From the NCBI GenBank assembly GCA_937926145.1, contig CALANW010000029.1, positions 1 to 24,433 on the forward strand: a stretch of 24,433 nucleotides of DNA. The letters are read 5' to 3'. Both the position numbers and the translations under genes were made by a program. Shown here piece by piece: positions 21,921 through 24,433 of this stretch (positions are counted from its first letter, which is position 1; each line of letters begins with the position of its first letter). The notes below the pieces were generated by a model, which was not told the DNA's origin, made no database searches, and saw nothing but the letters and a program-made list of their open reading frames with translations. Source of the DNA: an uncultured Ruminococcus sp. (GTDB taxonomy: Bacteria; Bacillota; Clostridia; Oscillospirales; Ruminococcaceae).

Positions 21921-23615
21921 ATGCTTTGTGAGCTTTGTATTGAAAATCTTGCTGTAATTGAACACGCAGTCATACCATTTTCTGATGATTTTAATGTTTT
22001 TACCGGTGAAACGGGTGCAGGTAAATCTATACTTATAAACGGAATAAATGCTGTTCTCGGAAAAAGGGTCAGCAAGGATATTGTCCGCTCAGGCTGTGCT
22101 AAGGCTTCGGTGACGGCATTATTCAGGGGACTTTCTGCTGAAACAAAGGAAAAGCTTGACGAGTTCGGTATTGATCATTTGGACGATGAACTGCTTATTA
22201 CAAGAACGATATCATCTGACGGCGGCAGCGGAGTTCGCATAAATTCACGCACATCTTCGGTTTCTGTTTTAAAGGAGATCGGCATAACGCTGATAGATGT
22301 TCACGGTCAGCACGATAACCGCATACTTATGTATCCCGAAAAGCATATTGACATCGTTGATAATTTTGCAGGCATACAAAGTGAAATCGAGGATTATCGG
22401 GAAAGTTTCCACAAATTGCAGAATATTTCACGAAGAATAAAAAAATTATCCGATAATGAATCGGAAAAGTTGTCACGTCTTGAAACTCTCAGAGTAATGA
22501 CGAATGAGATAAAGGAAGCTCAGATCTCGGACGAAAATGAGGACGAAAAGATAGATAACGAATTTAATGTTATCAGCAACAGCAGTGCAATTTCCAAGAC
22601 CTTATCTTCGGCGGCGGAAGAAATTTCGGGCGACGATGATAACGACGGGATCTGCGGTGTTATCAATGATATAATTACGGATATAAAGCGTTATTCTGAT
22701 ATAATGCCCTCGCTTGATGAAATATCATCACGTCTTGACAGTTTAAAAATAGAAGCAGCTGACATTGCGGATCAGATAAAAAGTCTGAATGACAGCATTG
22801 ATGTGGACGAGAGCCGTTTATCATATCTTGACAACAGAAGAGATACTTTGATATCTATAAAGAAAAAGTATGGTCCTGAGCTTAAAGATGTCATAGAAAA
22901 ATACACTTCGGCACAGAACGAAGCTGCCGAACTTATTGACAATACGGAAGAGATAAAGAGGATAAGTGCTGAGCGAAATGAACTTCTTAAAGAAGTAAGT
23001 GCAAAGGCGAAGAACTTGTCACAGAAACGTCGCGAAGCGGCAGATCAGCTATCTTCCAAGATAGAAAATGAACTGAAATTTCTTGATATGCCGAATGTTA
23101 AGCTTGAAATATCGCAGACGCTCGGAAAGCTCACAAGTTCGGGAATGGATTCAATGGAGATACTTATATCCGTTAATGCAGGAGAACCTCCTAAGCCTAT
23201 TGCGAAGATAGCATCGGGCGGTGAGCTTTCACGAATAATGCTTGCAATAAAAAATGTTACAGCGGAAAAAGATGACGTTCCGACAATGATATTTGACGAG
23301 ATAGATACGGGTGTAAGCGGCAAGGCTGCGCAGAAGATAGGCGTAAAGCTTCGTGAGATATCCCGAAGCCGTCAGGTTTTGTGTGTAACACATCTTTCCC
23401 AGATAGCTGTAATGGCGGACAGTCATCTTTTCATCGAGAAAAAGACAAAGGACAACAGAACATTTACAGAGGTATCTGTGCTTGACGAGAATTCAAGAGC
23501 AGGAGAGATAGCGAGAATAATGGGCGGTGACAACATAACCGATTCAACGCTTAAAGCGGCGAAAGAACAGCTTTCTTCACGCAATGAGATCTATAACAGA
23601 ATGTTGGAAAAATAA
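21921..23615 (+). CDS. recN: DNA repair protein RecN
   Basis: A 564-residue SMC-like ATPase for double-strand break repair. Walker A is GETGAGKS (29-36). A VHGQHD segment lies about residues 129-134, a long coiled coil spans about 150-390, the ABC signature is SGGELSRIMLAIK, Walker B is FDEIDTGVSG, and the late LSQIAVMAD follows THLSQ. It is complete and is the last gene of the + strand run. In B. subtilis spoIVB and spo0A follow; here a convergent gene starts instead. Confidence 0.97.
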   Translation: MLCELCIENLAVIEHAVIPFSDDFNVFTGETGAGKSILINGINAVLGKRVSKDIVRSGCAKASVTALFRGLSAETKEKLDEFGIDHLDDELLITRTISSDGGSGVRINSRTSSVSVLKEIGITLIDVHGQHDNRILMYPEKHIDIVDNFAGIQSEIEDYRESFHKLQNISRRIKKLSDNESEKLSRLETLRVMTNEIKEAQISDENEDEKIDNEFNVISNSSAISKTLSSAAEEISGDDDNDGICGVINDIITDIKRYSDIMPSLDEISSRLDSLKIEAADIADQIKSLNDSIDVDESRLSYLDNRRDTLISIKKKYGPELKDVIEKYTSAQNEAAELIDNTEEIKRISAERNELLKEVSAKAKNLSQKRREAADQLSSKIENELKFLDMPNVKLEISQTLGKLTSSGMDSMEILISVNAGEPPKPIAKIASGGELSRIMLAIKNVTAEKDDVPTMIFDEIDTGVSGKAAQKIGVKLREISRSRQVLCVTHLSQIAVMADSHLFIEKKTKDNRTFTEVSVLDENSRAGEIARIMGGDNITDSTLKAAKEQLSSRNEIYNRMLEK

Positions 23616-23648
23616 AAAAGTACAGCCTATATTTGACATAGGCTGTAC
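23613..23648 (-). terminator. Intrinsic terminator for the - strand gene, between convergent genes
   Basis: GTACAGCCTAT (23620-23630) pairs perfectly over 11 bases with ATAGGCTGTAC (23638-23648) around a 7-base loop. Read on the - strand it is followed by TTTTTTATT, so it terminates the leftward gene whose stop is 8 bases away. In the + direction the downstream bases are not a T-run, although the stem may still help stop recN transcripts. Confidence 0.9.
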
Positions 23649-23655
23649 AGAATAT

Positions 23656-24378
23656 TTATGGATCACTGCCGTCAAGGTTGAGTGAAAAATCACCCTGATC
23701 GTCGGTTTCTTTTTCGGCAGCGGTATTCTCTTCGGCAGGAATAAGCGGATCGGCTATTTCTTCATCGGTTTGCTCACCGTGGATATGGGTGTAGAATGAA
23801 TTTATCATTTCCATATCCTTTTCTGAATAGTTATCCTTTTCGGAGAGCAGTTCATTAATGACCTGATCGTAAAAATTTAAAGCAGCAGGGCTTATATCCT
23901 CGGGTGATTCATCGTCTTTGAGAGGAAATTTTTGCAGTGCGGTTTTCCAAACTCTGTTTATCATACCTGTGATAGCCGCAGGTTTATGTGCAAGATAGTT
24001 TCGTTTATAGATGCTCGGTACCGGATTTTTAAACGGATAATACTTTTCAAGAATGATAAGGTCTTCAATGTATTTTTCAATTTCTGCCGTATTTTTAAAG
24101 AAGAAAACAGCTGAACGGGTAGTGTGAAGATTTGCGAATGCTGTATTGATTATCTTCATTCTTTTTGATATGTATTTTATAGTCATTCCGTTCAAAAAGT
24201 CTTCCGAAACCATAAGTTTTTTTTCATTTGTTCCGAACAGGAAATTCTGAAGCTCAACTTTAGTTTGTTTATCAAGCTTCAATATTGGATTTGGAGCGGT
24301 AGGAGCTTTCTTTTTTGAAGCTTTCTCTGCTTCTTTATCTTTTATAGCTTTTTCTTTAGCAGGTTTTTCTTTTGCCAT
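23656..24378 (-). CDS. Unrecognised lysine-rich hypothetical protein
   Basis: A 240-residue soluble protein with no recognised domain. Residues 1-28 are a K/A/E-rich tail (AKEKPAKEKAIKDKEAEK). Residues 29-200 look mixed helical, with aromatic motifs such as LEKYYPFKNPVPSIYKRNYL. The last 40 residues are acidic and low-complexity, so the charge runs from basic to acidic along the chain. No signal peptide or membrane helix is seen. Start ATG has CGGAGG 8 bases upstream, and upstream A/T-rich DNA to the window edge probably holds its promoter. It is convergent with recN and separated by a shared hairpin. A nucleic-acid-binding tail is conceivable, but I assign no function. Confidence 0.8.
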   Translation of the reverse strand: MAKEKPAKEKAIKDKEAEKASKKKAPTAPNPILKLDKQTKVELQNFLFGTNEKKLMVSEDFLNGMTIKYISKRMKIINTAFANLHTTRSAVFFFKNTAEIEKYIEDLIILEKYYPFKNPVPSIYKRNYLAHKPAAITGMINRVWKTALQKFPLKDDESPEDISPAALNFYDQVINELLSEKDNYSEKDMEMINSFYTHIHGEQTDEEIADPLIPAEENTAAEKETDDQGDFSLNLDGSDP

Positions 24379-24433
24379 TGTTTTTTGCCTCCGAGAATAA
24401 GAATATTATTTATATTTTAACATATTTTTAAAC

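Noticed and set aside
24379..24433. Promoter for the - strand gene
   Set aside because: Several A/T-rich -10-like strings are present but the -35 region would lie at or beyond the window edge; cannot be decided.
1..24433. CRISPR arrays, tRNA or rRNA genes, prophage or defence systems
   Set aside because: No regularly spaced direct repeats, cloverleaf-type sequences, integrases, transposases or defence-type domains were seen; coding density is filled by core genes.

Overview
This window is 24.4 kb of conserved chromosomal backbone from a low-to-moderate GC, endospore-lineage Firmicute. Protein style and gene order point to a clostridial, Ruminococcus/Oscillospiraceae-like bacterium. That placement is my inference from the complete spoIIIAA-AH operon, the clostridial orders yceD-rpmF-(DUF512)-der-plsY-gpsA and tlyA-nadK-argR-recN, and frequent TTG starts. 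I see no prophage, insertion-sequence transposase, CRISPR array, tRNA or rRNA. Twenty-eight genes run on the + strand and one, at the right end, on the - strand. No gap between genes exceeds 300 bases.

Layout. (1) 1-112 is a long imperfect palindrome, MITE-like or a large RNA hairpin, just upstream of an exported S11-type D-Ala-D-Ala carboxypeptidase homologue whose three catalytic motifs are all altered. (2) 1.3-3.2 kb: pgi behind its own promoter, then a small P-loop protein of unknown role. (3) 3.2-8.4 kb: a near-perfect promoter, overlapped by a 21-bp dyad, drives yceD-rpmF. After a leaky terminator come a DUF512 iron-sulfur protein, der, plsY and gpsA, linking ribosome biogenesis to phospholipid synthesis. 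The unit ends at a strong intrinsic terminator. (4) 8.4-13.2 kb: the eight-gene spoIIIA operon for the mother-cell part of the forespore feeding channel. (5) 13.2-23.6 kb: a new promoter inside an 11-bp inverted repeat, then an Asp23/YqhY protein, nusB, a TsaD-like paralogue, xseA-xseB, ispA, a DUF212 protein, dxs, tlyA, nadK, argR and recN. This follows the Bacillus subtilis yqhY-nusB-folD-xseAB-ispA-dxs-yqxC-ahrC-recN order with substitutions. (6) A convergent gene of unknown function ends at a hairpin directly after recN.

The genes form tight runs with 4-20 base gaps or short overlaps. Several reading frames (der, nusB, dxs, tlyA and probably DUF212) begin with TTG, supported by Shine-Dalgarno placement and family N-termini. 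I did not find a convincing new multi-gene system. The best leads are the degenerate S11 protein, the 5' palindrome, the TsaD paralogue occupying the folD position, two promoter-overlapping dyads, and the unrecognised lysine-rich protein on the - strand.
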